64,000 nt of DNA from BOG-931 sp963781725 (GTDB lineage: Bacteria > Pseudomonadota > Alphaproteobacteria > Rhizobiales > Xanthobacteraceae): NCBI GenBank assembly GCA_963781725.1, contig CAWAGV010000002.1:2356001-2420000 (forward strand), given 5' to 3'. The translations under genes and the position numbers were made by a program. The notes under the pieces are model-generated. The model did not search any database. It had not been told where the DNA came from and was given only the letters and a program-made list of their open reading frames with translations. This document shows positions 25,564-34,886 of the stretch, one piece after another; position 1 is the stretch's first letter; each line of letters opens with the position of its first letter.

Positions 25564-27712
25564 TCAGTCCGCCAGCGGGCTTGGCCGCATCTGGAAATGC
25601 ACGGCCATTGGCGTCATGCCCTTGCCGCCTTCCTGATGCCACGGCGTGCGATCGCCGCTTGAGCTCCACAGGCCGCGGCCTTTCCAGCCGGCCTTCGGAT
25701 CGTCGATGCGGCCGTCGAGGCCTTTGGCATAGAAGCCGGTCGGGTACGGCACTTTCATCGTGATCATCTTGCCGTCGACCAAGGCGATCATGCCGTCGTT
25801 GAGATTGCCGGTCGAAACCGGCACGTCGTTGCCGAGGCCGAGCGTGTTGTGCTGGTCGACCCAGGTGTAATAGCTCGAACTCGGCCGAGTTATCGCCGAT
25901 GCCGGCAAAACCCGGGCCCGGATACTTGTAGAACGACCAGCCTTCCGGACAGTGATTGCCGGTCGCGTTCGGTCCGTTCAGCGGGCCTTTGCACTTACGG
26001 CGATCGAAGCTGCCGAGATGGCCGCTCGCCAGCGACACCCAGACGACGCCCTTGGAGTCGATGTCGCCGCCGCGCGGGCCGAAGCCCGGCATCGGCACGT
26101 TGTAGATTTCGGCAAGCGCCGTCTCCGGCGGATTGGCGCCGGGATCGAGCCGCACCACCGCGCCGGGATTGGAGCGGAGCGTGCCCCACACCGTGCCGTC
26201 AACCGGGCTCGGCATCACAGCGTAGAACACCTGGCCGATGCGCATGTCCTTGCCAGGCTCGACCGGCTTGCCGGGGTCGGTGTATTCGCCGCGCTTGCCG
26301 TCGCCGCTGGTATCGACGATCAGCGCCGTCCAGCCCTGCGAAGCCTTGGCGTCGCCGGTCTCCTCGAACTTTTTGGTGTTGAGCCAGCCGACCACGCCGC
26401 CGCCACCGCCGCTCGACGCCCAGAGCGTGTTGTTCTTGTCGAAACCGAACTGCACGTGGTGCGTGGTGAAGCAGGTGTCGACGAAGGTGTACTTCATCGT
26501 CTTCGGATCGAGCATCGCAATCTGGCGTGTGCTTTCGGTGAGCGGCGAGAGCTTCGCCGAGACCAGATCCGAACCCTTGCCGCACCAGTCCGGGTCCTTC
26601 ACGCCACGGACCGCGGCGGCGAGCCAGAGCCGGCCTTTCTCGTCGATCATCGAGTTGTGGTTGTTGATATGGGTGTCCCAGATCTGCTCGGTGTTCCAGT
26701 ACGGCGATGGCGCCAGTGGCTTGAGCACCGCCGCGTGCCCCGGGCCGAGCGAGTAGGGCATGTCCTTGTCACGCACCGGCGCGTGATACAGCATCGCGGT
26801 GTTCTTCACCGGATCGAGGATCGGAATATTGTCCATCGAATATTCCGGCGAGCCGAACAGCGGCCCGTAACCGTTGACGGTCGGGTTGCGCTTGTCGGTC
26901 GATATCAGGTCGTGGAGATAATGCTTCTCGTCCGACCAGTCCCAGGTCGTGATCACGACGTTGCGCTCGATGCCTTGCGGCCGCGTCGGCTTGGTGGCCG
27001 GCAGTTCGCCTTCGGCGATACGGTCGGTCCATTCGGCGAAATATTTGATCGGGGCCGATGCAAATTCTCCGGCGATGATGTTCACCATCAGCGGGCCGGC
27101 CTGGCCGGACTGGATGCGGCGCGCCCAGGCGTCTTCGGAGGTCTTGAACTCGCCGAGGCTCTTCGGAATCGTCCGGGTGGCAAGGCCGCCGAGCTGATGA
27201 CAGCCGATGCAGCCGTTGTTCTTCATATTGTTGAGCCAGTCGGTCTGCTTGGCCTTTTCCGGAATGTCGCTCTTGCCGCCGAACTGATCGGCGTCCGGAA
27301 TCTTCAGCATCGAGTACCAGTAGATCGCCGGATAATATTGCGCGGCGGCCGCATCGTTCGGCGCGATGGTCGCGGTAAGGTTGAGCGGCTTGCCGGGATC
27401 GGTATCGGCCTTCGCCGAATCGACCAGGCCGTAGCCGCGGACCCAGACCTTGTAATGACCGGCCGGCAGATCGGGCACCAGGTAGCGGCCCTGATCGTCG
27501 GTGACGACCATGCGGGCAAACCGGGTCGGGGTGTCGTGCGTCTCGGCGATAACCCAGACGCCAGCCTCGGGACCGTGCGGGCCGCTGACGATCCCGCCGA
27601 TTTCATTCTTCTTAACGGGTACCGCGGTCTGCGCGGCCGCCTGTGTCAAAGCGAAACACCCGGCGACGCCGATCGCCGCCGCACTGAGAAAAAGGCTGCG
27701 TTTTGAGGTCAT
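25564..27712 (-). pseudogene. frameshifted secreted protein: carboxypeptidase-regulatory-like domain, heme c site and beta-propeller
   Basis: The gene would code for about 715 residues but has one extra base near 25878-25879 (coding strand GAGTTCGAGC; GAGTCGAGC restores the frame). Before the shift the order is: signal peptide (MTSKRSLFLSAAAIGVAG...AAAQ); an Ig-like regulatory domain (about 36-120, 'GGIVSGPHGPEAGVWVIAET'); a single heme c site C168-IG-C171-H172; and a six- or seven-bladed propeller of streptogramin-lyase type ('SMIDEKGRLWLAAAVRG', 'FGFDKNNTLWAS'). After the shift the second frame (25908 down to 25564) supplies the natural end 'YYTWVDQHNTLGLGNDVP...HFQMRPSPLAD'. It is either recently broken or a sequencing error. 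Confidence 0.8.
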
Positions 27713-27837
27713 TTTTCCGCTCCCTGATGCCGATTCCCTGCTTGAATACCTTGCGCCGATTTTGTCCCGGCGCCGGCCCTTCGCGTTTTTGTGCCGGAAA
27801 ATCTGCCCAACTCGACCGGACATTGCAACAGCCTGAA

Positions 27838-27990
27838 AATGGCAGCGGCTCGGTGCTGATCACCAACGGCGCAACGGCAGCGGCGTTCTTGAACTGCACA
27901 ATACCTATTCGGGAACGATCAGCGGCCTTAGCCAAAGCGATACGCTGGATCTCATAGGCTTCAGCGCGAGCGATAAGGCATCCACCGCCG
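27838..27990 (+). pseudogene. remnant of a repetitive secreted protein
   Basis: Two plus-strand frames together read as a fragment of the beta-strand repeat proteins seen in Bradyrhizobium-like genomes: 'NGSGSVLITNGATAA' in one frame (from 27838) and, after a shift near 27884, 'VLELHNTYSGTISGL' followed by 'SDTLDLIGFSA' in another. The fragment has no start codon, no ribosome site and no continuation. It is probably a decayed piece of an autotransporter or calcium-binding repeat protein. Confidence 0.5.
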
Positions 27991-28072
27991 GCGGGTGTTC
28001 GCGCCGGGCATTTGCATTAAGCCCGGTCCGCGTCCTCGTCGCGCGCGACGAGAGAAAGCTTCGCCTGTTTCC

Positions 28073-28115
28073 CGTCATCCTTCGAGGGCCGCTACGCGGC
28101 CACCTCAGGATGACG
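28073..28115. repeat. dispersed palindromic repeat, family A (single hairpin form)
   Basis: CGTCATCC and GGATGACG bound a 43-bp element whose arms contain TTCGAGGGCCGC and GCGGCCACCTCAGG. It is the shortest member of the family found at 5478-5596, 46885-46990 and 53968-54073. Confidence 0.85.
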
Positions 28116-28309
28116 GGAAAAGCGATTTGAGCGGTGGCATTTTTCAGCAACCTACTGATTTATCTATAGAAACTTCTGCTAGAGGCGAATCAAGCGCGGT
28201 TCGAGCTTGCGACAACAGGAATTGTCACCTCGCAAGTCCTCGATTTGTCTGCAGAATTTAAATGCTTTGACAGCGCGCTGTTGTTTTGAAAAGTGGAAAG
28301 CAATCCCGC

Positions 28310-28500
28310 TTTTCGTAAAAGGACGTCAGCCGCTGACCACGGCTGGTGAAGCGGGATGCGGTGCCCGCGCGTAGCGGCTCGTCACCGCTGCGCCCGGGCG
28401 GCTCCGGGCATCATGCTGGCCGGCACTACGACCGGTCCGTGGGGTGCTTCCACTGGACTGGGACAGGCGACGGCGGGTAACGCCCGCAAGCTTGTTTAGC
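28310..28500. other. hairpin-rich non-coding stretch
   Basis: No convincing gene is present, but perfect short stems follow one another: CAGCCG/CGGCTG (28327-28345), GCGGG/CCCGC (28351-28368), GCCCGG/CCGGGC (28392-28409), and GCGGG/CCCGC around TAACG near 28473. The density is higher than in neighbouring intergenic DNA and it leads into the palindrome at 28503 and the folded element at 28623. It may be the 5' part of a longer structured RNA, or decayed repeat DNA. Confidence 0.4.
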
Positions 28501-28502
28501 TA

Positions 28503-28551
28503 GCGTGTGATCTTTTCGGAAAACCGGTTTCCACTTTTCCGGATCACACGC
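28503..28551. repeat. palindromic repeat with 10-bp perfect outer stem
   Basis: GCGTGTGATC and GATCACACGC enclose TTTTCGGAAAACCGG and TTTCCACTTTTCCG, which can pair internally. The inner wording (GGAAAACCGGTTTCCACTTTTCC) is a repeat I know from Bradyrhizobium-type genomes, where many copies occur between genes. Confidence 0.75.
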
Positions 28552-28622
28552 GTTGCCACGTCCCAGGAAGCCTGGCCTGGAGCTGAGCCTTTGGGATCAG
28601 AAGTCCCTCTGGCGAGAACCGT

Positions 28623-28731
28623 GGTGGAACGCCGATAGGCGAGCGCGCCGCGCACGGCGCGCGCCGCACCCCGAACGGTGCGGTTGATACGTTCGCGTCT
28701 GTCGGCGTTCCGCTTCCTTTTCTTTTTTTTT
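28623..28731 (+). ncRNA. candidate structured RNA: three-way junction followed by T-tract
   Basis: Bases 28623-28641 can pair with 28696-28714 in a 19-bp helix (with a few G-U pairs), whose core GGAACGCCGA/TCGGCGTTCC is perfect. Inside it sit two perfect hairpins: GCGCGCCG-CGCA-CGGCGCGC (28643-28662) and CCGCACC-N6-GGTGCGG (28664-28683). A pyrimidine run TTCCTTTTCTTTTTTTTT follows directly (28714-28731), as at intrinsic transcription ends, giving a plus-strand orientation. It matches no RNA family I can name (not tmRNA, RNase P, SRP or a riboswitch I recognise). Confidence 0.5.
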
Positions 28732-28947
28732 CATTCTTGAGCGTGCTTGAAGCTCAGATCGTGACGACGCCGGCTCCCACCGCTGGCGTCATCTGGCGAA
28801 GATCGGTGCGAAGAGCAAAGCGTCCGTGCAGCTTGAACAACAACTCGGATGCAGGGTGCATCGCGAGAACGGGAATGCATGACCCTCCCCTGCAGGGGGA
28901 GTGAAAGAAACGCGTCGCTGTTTGACAGGGTGAATCCGGGAGAGACC
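28732..28947. other. intergenic stretch downstream of ubiD-like gene, one hairpin, no clear gene
   Basis: This 216-bp stretch holds a 9-bp stem GACGCCGGC/GCTGGCGTC (28766-28790, one G-T pair) and no ribosome site or good start. A minus-strand frame of 65 codons (28754-28951) is open and overlaps the stop of the UbiD-type gene, but its only early starts are GTG or internal and it has no recognisable content. I treat it as non-coding. Confidence 0.4.
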
Positions 28948-30549
28948 TCACGCCCCTTCGTTCGGGTCGTGATAAAGCTCGCCGACGATGCCGGTCACGC
29001 CGGGCTTGGCCGCCTGCAGATGATAGCGGCCGTCGCGGTCGCGGCCGAGCTTGCCGGCCTGGCGCAAGTCGTCGATCGCGCAGGCGACCTCGCGGCCGTC
29101 GCTCGAACCGAGCAATTCGACGATGTCGGCGTAGAACATCGGCGATGTGCTCAGCGCCTGCTCAACGGTTTGATAGCGCGCCGGACCTTTGAACACCTTG
29201 GCGGCGCAGCGCATCAGCGGCACCTGGCCGTCGCGGCCGAACGGCTTGGTGCAGTCAAAGCCGGATTTCGCGCCGGTTTTCCGCCCTTGCAGCGACGGGT
29301 CCATGGTCATGCCGAGCATGCCCTGGAGGATCATCATGTCCTGGTCGGCCTGGAAGCGCGTGCCCATCGCCCAGTCGACCTGGCGGTCGTCATGGATGTC
29401 GATGTCCTCGTCGAACACATAGACGTGCTTGAGCCGCATGATGCCGCCGAACAGCGCGGCGATGGCCTGCTTGGCCTCGCCGTAGGAGCGCTGCTTGATC
29501 GAAACCCGCAGCGTGTTGGCGCCGCCGGAGACCGAGCGCAGGTAGCACGCGACCGGTTCGCGCACCGCCGCTTTCAAAATCTTCATCGCATCGGCTTCGA
29601 TACGCATGGCGGAGATATTGGCGCTGTCGGTCTGATCGAGCACGAGCGCCGAGCCGTGCAGCAGCGTGTGGTGCAGCACGTCGCGGCGCATGGTGATCGC
29701 GGTGCAGTGAAACACCGGATCCATGTGGATGGCGCCGTAATAGCCCATGTACTCGCCGTATGGTCCTTCCGGTTCGACGTAACCGCGCTCGTCGAGATAG
29801 CCTTCGAGGATCATCTCGGCGTCGGCCGGAACCAGAATGTCGTTGGTGAGGCTTTTCACCACCGGCGCCGGCTCGCCGCGGAAATTGGCCACCAGCTGCA
29901 GTTCGTCGCCGGGCTGGCGCGTGGTGGCGGCGAAAAAGTCGAGCGGGTGGGTGCCGACCGTGAACGTGATCGGCAGTTTTTCGCCGCGCGCTACCGCGGC
30001 GGTGTAGATGCGCTTGAGATCGGACGGCGCCGTCACGTTGGTGCCGGTCTCGTACCGGTTGCGCAGGCTCAGGCGCCGGCAGCCGACATTGCGCCGCCCG
30101 GTTGCCGGATCGATCACATAGTCGATCGCCGAGCTCATGTAGCAGGAGCCGTCCAGCGCATGCTGCGGATGGAACGGCAGCCTGGTGAGATCGACATCCT
30201 TGCCGGTGATCTTGATCTCGTGCACCGGCGCGTCGCCGGACGGCACTTCGACCAGCGGCTGCGGATTGCCGAGCCGCTTGAAGTATTCGTCGTAGAGCTT
30301 GTCCTCGGTGGTTTCGAAGGCGGCGGCGAGGCGCTTGCGGTTACCCGCGGTCTTGGCGACCATCTCGACCTGTTCCGGGCCGGCCTTCTTGAACAGGATC
30401 GCCTTTTCGGTTTCCTCAATGATCGGGCTCAACCCGGTCAGCGGCACCGGCTTGTCGTAGACCTCGACTTCGCCGGCCTGGATCAGGCGGTCGACGAAGT
30501 TGCGCAGGCGATATTTGTCGAAATCAAGCTTCGATGCGGCGTTGGTCAT
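28948..30549 (-). CDS. UbiD-family decarboxylase (prenylated-FMN dependent)
   Basis: The 533-residue protein has the UbiD fold: 'PFHPQHALDGSCYMSSAIDYVIDPATGRRNVGCRR' with the first conserved Arg region, 'LSLRNRYETG', 'NDILVPADAEMILEGYLD' and the catalytic block 'VEPEGPYGEYMGYYG' containing the Glu pair of the E-R-E triad. UbiD enzymes reversibly (de)carboxylate aromatic or alpha,beta-unsaturated acids with prenylated FMN made by UbiX, which is not in the window. It lacks the hydrophobic tail of ubiquinone UbiD and groups better with aromatic-acid decarboxylases. It appears monocistronic. Confidence 0.88.
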   Translation of the reverse strand: MTNAASKLDFDKYRLRNFVDRLIQAGEVEVYDKPVPLTGLSPIIEETEKAILFKKAGPEQVEMVAKTAGNRKRLAAAFETTEDKLYDEYFKRLGNPQPLVEVPSGDAPVHEIKITGKDVDLTRLPFHPQHALDGSCYMSSAIDYVIDPATGRRNVGCRRLSLRNRYETGTNVTAPSDLKRIYTAAVARGEKLPITFTVGTHPLDFFAATTRQPGDELQLVANFRGEPAPVVKSLTNDILVPADAEMILEGYLDERGYVEPEGPYGEYMGYYGAIHMDPVFHCTAITMRRDVLHHTLLHGSALVLDQTDSANISAMRIEADAMKILKAAVREPVACYLRSVSGGANTLRVSIKQRSYGEAKQAIAALFGGIMRLKHVYVFDEDIDIHDDRQVDWAMGTRFQADQDMMILQGMLGMTMDPSLQGRKTGAKSGFDCTKPFGRDGQVPLMRCAAKVFKGPARYQTVEQALSTSPMFYADIVELLGSSDGREVACAIDDLRQAGKLGRDRDGRYHLQAAKPGVTGIVGELYHDPNEGA

Positions 30550-30654
30550 AGGCGGGGTGTCTCTGCTGAGGGCGCAATGACACCAAGTGCCGGCGCTTTA
30601 GTCAATCAGCGCCGGTCCGCATGGCTGCCAGTTCATGCCAGATGTGAGCGGGAA

Positions 30655-31341
30655 TTACTGGCCCCAGCCGAAGCGATAATTCACGCCGGCGCGCACGATA
30701 TCGTTGTGCATCGAGACGTTATCGGTCGGCGTGCCGTTGCAATTGACGCCGCAATTGAGCCGGCCGAGGTCGACGTGGAGGTATTCCGCCTTGGCCGACC
30801 AGTTGCCGGGCAGCGCGAATTCGACGCCGCCGCCCGCGGTCCAGCCGGTATTGGTATTGCTGGCGCCGGTGAAACCGGGCGTCGCGGCTTTGATGTCGCC
30901 GACCGCCAGGCCGCCGGTCACGTAAGGCATGATGCCGCCGAACGCGTAGCCGAGGCGGCCGCGCACCGTGGACAGCCAGGTGTCGCTGGTCGTGCAGCCG
31001 GCGACGCAGCCGGCCGAGGCGTTGGTGCCGGTCAGGTGGGCCCAGTCGACATCGCTTTCGAGGCCGAGCACGACATTATTGTTGAACTGATAGTTGTAGC
31101 CGGCGGTGCCGCCGGCGAGACCGCCGGACGTTCCAATGCGGTCGGCGCTCGTGTCCCAGTAGGAATGGCCCCAGCCGCCGCCGCCGTTGACGCCCAGATA
31201 AAAGCCGCTCCAGTTATAGGCCGGAGTCTGCGGCGCAGGCGGCGCTTTGTAGAGCGGCGCAACGGAAAGATCGGCTGCGCCAGCGGCTTGCGCGGCAAAC
31301 AGTACACCAAGAGCAACACATCCGGCTGCAAGCTTTTTCAT
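30655..31341 (-). CDS. Omp25/Omp31-like outer membrane beta-barrel protein
   Basis: The 228-residue protein has a signal peptide (MKKLAAGCVALGVLFAAQAAGA) followed by 'ADLSVAPLYKAPPAP...YNWSGFYLGVNGGGGWGHS', the standard opening of Hyphomicrobiales 8-stranded porin-like barrels. Glycine-rich amphipathic strands alternate throughout and the last strand ends in an aromatic residue pattern (RAGVNYRFGWGQ). The pair CVAGC and CGVNC may form loop disulfides. It is a structural surface protein. About 280 bp on the upstream side (31342-31619) carry no recognisable feature. Confidence 0.88.
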   Translation of the reverse strand: MKKLAAGCVALGVLFAAQAAGAADLSVAPLYKAPPAPQTPAYNWSGFYLGVNGGGGWGHSYWDTSADRIGTSGGLAGGTAGYNYQFNNNVVLGLESDVDWAHLTGTNASAGCVAGCTTSDTWLSTVRGRLGYAFGGIMPYVTGGLAVGDIKAATPGFTGASNTNTGWTAGGGVEFALPGNWSAKAEYLHVDLGRLNCGVNCNGTPTDNVSMHNDIVRAGVNYRFGWGQ

Positions 31342-31619
31342 TACTGGTTTCGGCCTCTGGAGTGTCGCGCCGAGGCGACCTTACGCAGAACATCGTTACC
31401 CGGGCCTTACCGGCCGGGCTCGCCGCACCCGACGCGCACTCTATGGGGCAGAAAGGCGAAATTGAGCCGAAGCCGGGGCGTCATGATGGCCCGATCAAAT
31501 CCGGGAACCCGATTGCTTCGATCGTGGCGTTACGCCGCCGGCCGGCGCGGCAGTTTCATGCCGATTTTCACCTTGTCGCCGAGGTTCTTCCGCGAAAGGC
31601 AGGTGAACAGCCGAGCGCG

Positions 31620-32780
31620 TTAAGCGTAAGTCTTAAGCACGTGGCGGGCGATCACCATCTTCATCACCTCGGTGGCGCCTTCGGTGATGCGGAAGCTGCG
31701 CCGCTGCCGCCAGAATTTCTCGATCGGCAAGTCGGTTGTCAGCGCGATGCCGCCGTGGATCTGCATGCACATGTCGGCGGCCTTGAACGCCATCTCGTCG
31801 CAGTAGTATTTGCAGACATAAGCGTCTTCGCGGGCATCCTCGCCTTTGTCGAGGCGCGTCGCCGCCTTGTAGACCAGCAATCGTCCGGCCTGCAGCTCGA
31901 CATACATGTCGGCCAGCATCCACTGGATCGATTGCCGGTTGGCAAGCGGCTGGCCGAATGTGGAGCGCTGCTTGGCGTAGGATGTCGCGAGCTCCAGGCA
32001 CCGCTCGGTCACGCCGAGCGCGCTGGCGCCGTGGCGGACGCGGCCGGCATTGAGCCACTGCTGGGCGTGACCGAAGCCGTCGCCTTCCTTGCCGACCAGG
32101 TGACTGGCCGGGACGCGCACGTTCTCCAGCACGATCTCCCAGGGTTCGTCGCCCATCATGGTCTTGTACTGCGTCGTCAGCTTCACGCCCGGCGTGTTCA
32201 TATCGACGATGAAGCAGGAAATGCCGCCGTGGGAGCCCTTGGAGCGATCGGTCGCCGCCATGAGCTGCATGAAGTCGGCGTCTTTGGCGTGCGAAATGAA
32301 GCGCTTGACGCCGTTGATGACGTAATGGTCGCCGTCGCGCACCGCGACCGTGCGCATGCCGCCGGGGTCGGAGCCCGCGTCGGGCTCGGTCTGCGCGAAG
32401 CAGGCCTTCTTCTCGCCGCGCAGCGACGGCAGCAGGTATTTTTCCTTCATCTCGCCGGTCAGCGCATAAAGAATGGCGCGGACGCTCGGGCCGGCGATGC
32501 CGCCGTAGCCGCGCGCCGGAAGTGCGACGGAGCGCGACAGCTCGGTCTCGACGATCGAGCGCGCCAGCACCGAGAAGCCTTCGCCGCCGTATTCCTGCGG
32601 AATATCCATCTTCCAGAAGCCGAGCTCCTTGGCGCGCTTGGAGAACTTTTCGTAATACTCCGGTTTGAGCTTCTCGGTGTCGGTCGACGCCACCTTTTCG
32701 ACCGGGATCATTTCGTTATCGACGAAACGCCGCATCAACTCCTTGAAGATGCGCAGTTCCTCGGGGAGCTCGAAGTCCAT
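31620..32780 (-). CDS. acyl-CoA dehydrogenase
   Basis: The 386-residue protein is a typical acyl-CoA dehydrogenase: N-terminal helices 'MDFELPEELRIFKELMRRFVDNEM', the FAD/substrate block 'CFAQTEPDAGSDPGGMRTVAVRDGDHYVINGVKRFISHA', and the C-terminal 'QIHGGIALTTDLPIEKFWRQRRSFRITEGATEV' with the FAD-contacting segments. The catalytic base position cannot be fixed by eye. It oxidises an acyl-CoA to the enoyl-CoA with an electron-transfer flavoprotein. The start at 32780 follows GGAGAATATCTG and overlaps the CoA-ligase stop by one base, so the ligase product is the likely substrate. Confidence 0.9.
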   Translation of the reverse strand: MDFELPEELRIFKELMRRFVDNEMIPVEKVASTDTEKLKPEYYEKFSKRAKELGFWKMDIPQEYGGEGFSVLARSIVETELSRSVALPARGYGGIAGPSVRAILYALTGEMKEKYLLPSLRGEKKACFAQTEPDAGSDPGGMRTVAVRDGDHYVINGVKRFISHAKDADFMQLMAATDRSKGSHGGISCFIVDMNTPGVKLTTQYKTMMGDEPWEIVLENVRVPASHLVGKEGDGFGHAQQWLNAGRVRHGASALGVTERCLELATSYAKQRSTFGQPLANRQSIQWMLADMYVELQAGRLLVYKAATRLDKGEDAREDAYVCKYYCDEMAFKAADMCMQIHGGIALTTDLPIEKFWRQRRSFRITEGATEVMKMVIARHVLKTYA

Positions 32781-34864
32781 CAGATATTCTCCTTGCGCCA
32801 TGCGACGCGTACATCGACTGCGACGGCGCCGTTCGGGCGCACGATCAGCGGATTGATTTCGATCTCTTCGATGCGGGCGCGATGATCGAGATAGAAGCGG
32901 CCGAGCGCGACGGCTGCAGCCTCCAGCGCCTTGCGATCTGCCGGCGGCTTGCCGCGATAGCCGGCGAGCAGGCGGTTGAGCTTCAGGCCGTCGATCATCG
33001 CGCCGACATCGGCGGCGCTGACCGGCAAAAGCCGCATCGCCGCATCGCGCACCAGTTCGACCAGGATGCCGCCGGAGCCGACCAGCAGCATCGGACCGTA
33101 GAGCGGATCGGACTGGGCGCCGACGATGGTTTCGACGCCGGAGACCATTTCCTGCACCAGGAAGCCGTCGATCCTGGCGTTCGGGTACGCGGCGCGCGCC
33201 GATTTCGTCAGCGCGTCGGTGGCGTTGAGCACGTCTTGTTGGCTCTTGAGACCAAGCGCGACACCGCCCGCCTCGGTCTTGTGACTGATGTCGGCGGACT
33301 GGATTTTCAGCACAACCGGGAAGCCGATTGCGGCCGCGGCCGCCGCGGCGTCCGGTGCCGTCGCGGCCATGCAGCTCTGCGGCAGTGCGATGCCGTAGCG
33401 TTGCAGCGTCGCGTCGAGTGTGGTGGGCGTCAGATCGCTCCGTGGCGGCGAGCCCGGCAATTCCGGCGTGCGCCCCGCGCGCTGGGCCTGGAACCACAGC
33501 GCGTTCAGCGCGCGCAATGTCGGTTCGAGGCCTTGAATGAAGGGAAACTGTGCGGTGGCCTGAATGGCCAGCGCGTCTTCGCCGACCTGATGAATCATGC
33601 GCGAGAAAGCGACAACCGGCTTGTCGGTCACCGTGAGCAGGCGCGGCAGTTCGTGCGCATCGGCCCACATGCCGCCCTTGCCGGGCTGCGGCGAAGACCA
33701 GGCGACGATGTCGACATTGGGATCGCGCGCCACGATCGCACACTGATCCATGGCGGCTTTCAGCGTCGACGGGATACCGGTGTCGAGCGGGTTCTTCGGC
33801 GAGATGCCTTCCTGCATGTGCGGCATCAGCGCTTCATGGGTCGCCGGCGCGAAATCCGGAACCACCGCGCCTTCGGCTTCCGCATAGTCGTAGAGCAGAT
33901 CGACGGTGCCGCCGGAATTGGTGATGAAGCCGATGCGCGGACCTTTCGGCCGGCGGCCGCACTGGAACGCCAGTGCCGTTTCGAGCAGGTCATCCAGCGA
34001 GCGGCAGTTGACGATGCCGTAGCGCTCGCACATCGCGAGATAGGCCGCGTAGTCGCCGCCGATCGCGCCGGTATGGGACTGCGCGGCGTTGCGCGACTTC
34101 TGCGTGGCGCCGGTCTTGATCGCCATGATCGGCTTGCCGGCGGCGAGCGCACGGCCGGCAGCGCGCAGGAACGCCTGCGGCCGCCGCAAGCCCTCGATGA
34201 AGAGTACAATCTGTTTGGTGTGCGGATCGTCCACCACGAAATTGAGATAATCGGCAAGATCGAGATCGGCTTCGTTGCCCGACGAGACGCAGTAGGTGAA
34301 GCCGAGGCCGCGGTCGGCGGCCGCTTTCATCCAGAATTGCAGGATGCCGCCGGACTGGAACAGCACGGCGACCGACCCGGTCGGGGAGTTGCACAGCTCG
34401 GCGTTCGGGTAGGCGAACAGTTTTTCCGGATAGCTGAAGGTGCCCATGCAATTGGGCCCGCAGGCGCGGAGCTTGCTGGTGGCGAAGAAGTTCTTCAGCC
34501 ACGCGCCGCGTTCTTTGGAGTCCGCGCCTTCGCCGTCGCCGACATTGGCGGAGTAAATGGTTGCCGATTTCACGCCTGCGGCTTCGGCGTCGGACAACAC
34601 GCCGCTGACATGGACCGCCGGCACGATGATCATCGCGAGGTCGACCGGCTGGCCGATATCGCGCAGCGACGGATAACAGCGCTGGCCGTAGACTTTTTCC
34701 TGGCGCGGATTGACCAGAAAAATCTGGCCCTGATAGCCGAAGTCTCGCAGGTTGGCGTAGATCCGGCTCGGCCACGGCGCGCGGTCCGAGGCGCCGACGA
34801 TCGCCACCGACTTGGCGCTCAACATGCTCGCCGGCGACCGTAACTCGCTATCACTCACCGACAC
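32780..34864 (-). CDS. NDP-forming acyl-CoA synthetase (acetate-CoA ligase family)
   Basis: The 694-residue protein has in order a CoA-binding Rossmann domain (about 12-140, 'KSVAIVGASDRAPWPSRIYANLRDFGY'), a succinyl-CoA-ligase-like domain (about 150-460, with the phospho-His candidate in 'QSHTGAIGGDYAA'), and an ATP-grasp domain (about 480-694, 'FPVVLKIQSADISHKTEAGGVALGL'; 'EIEINPLIV'). Such ligases activate organic acids with ATP and CoA, forming ADP and phosphate. It is coupled (TGATG) to the acyl-CoA dehydrogenase gene. Together they start degradation of an unknown acid. Confidence 0.88.
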   Translation of the reverse strand: MSVSDSELRSPASMLSAKSVAIVGASDRAPWPSRIYANLRDFGYQGQIFLVNPRQEKVYGQRCYPSLRDIGQPVDLAMIIVPAVHVSGVLSDAEAAGVKSATIYSANVGDGEGADSKERGAWLKNFFATSKLRACGPNCMGTFSYPEKLFAYPNAELCNSPTGSVAVLFQSGGILQFWMKAAADRGLGFTYCVSSGNEADLDLADYLNFVVDDPHTKQIVLFIEGLRRPQAFLRAAGRALAAGKPIMAIKTGATQKSRNAAQSHTGAIGGDYAAYLAMCERYGIVNCRSLDDLLETALAFQCGRRPKGPRIGFITNSGGTVDLLYDYAEAEGAVVPDFAPATHEALMPHMQEGISPKNPLDTGIPSTLKAAMDQCAIVARDPNVDIVAWSSPQPGKGGMWADAHELPRLLTVTDKPVVAFSRMIHQVGEDALAIQATAQFPFIQGLEPTLRALNALWFQAQRAGRTPELPGSPPRSDLTPTTLDATLQRYGIALPQSCMAATAPDAAAAAAAIGFPVVLKIQSADISHKTEAGGVALGLKSQQDVLNATDALTKSARAAYPNARIDGFLVQEMVSGVETIVGAQSDPLYGPMLLVGSGGILVELVRDAAMRLLPVSAADVGAMIDGLKLNRLLAGYRGKPPADRKALEAAAVALGRFYLDHRARIEEIEINPLIVRPNGAVAVDVRVAWRKENI

Positions 34865-34886
34865 GTCCGCTCCCCGATGCCCGTCT

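Noticed and set aside
28460..28500. Short likeness of GCGGGTAACGCCCGC to the RNase P RNA motif
   Set aside because: The conserved RNase P cores (GAGGAAAGTCCGGGC and ACAGAAA) are absent, so this is only a chance stem.
28754..28951. 65-codon minus-strand frame overlapping the UbiD gene end
   Set aside because: It has only a GTG start, no ribosome site and no recognisable content; the DNA contains a hairpin and looks non-coding.
31620..33743. Fusion of acyl-CoA dehydrogenase with a 320-residue upstream part
   Set aside because: The upstream part is a shadow of the CoA-ligase gene; the dehydrogenase starts at 32780 with GGAGAATATCTG.
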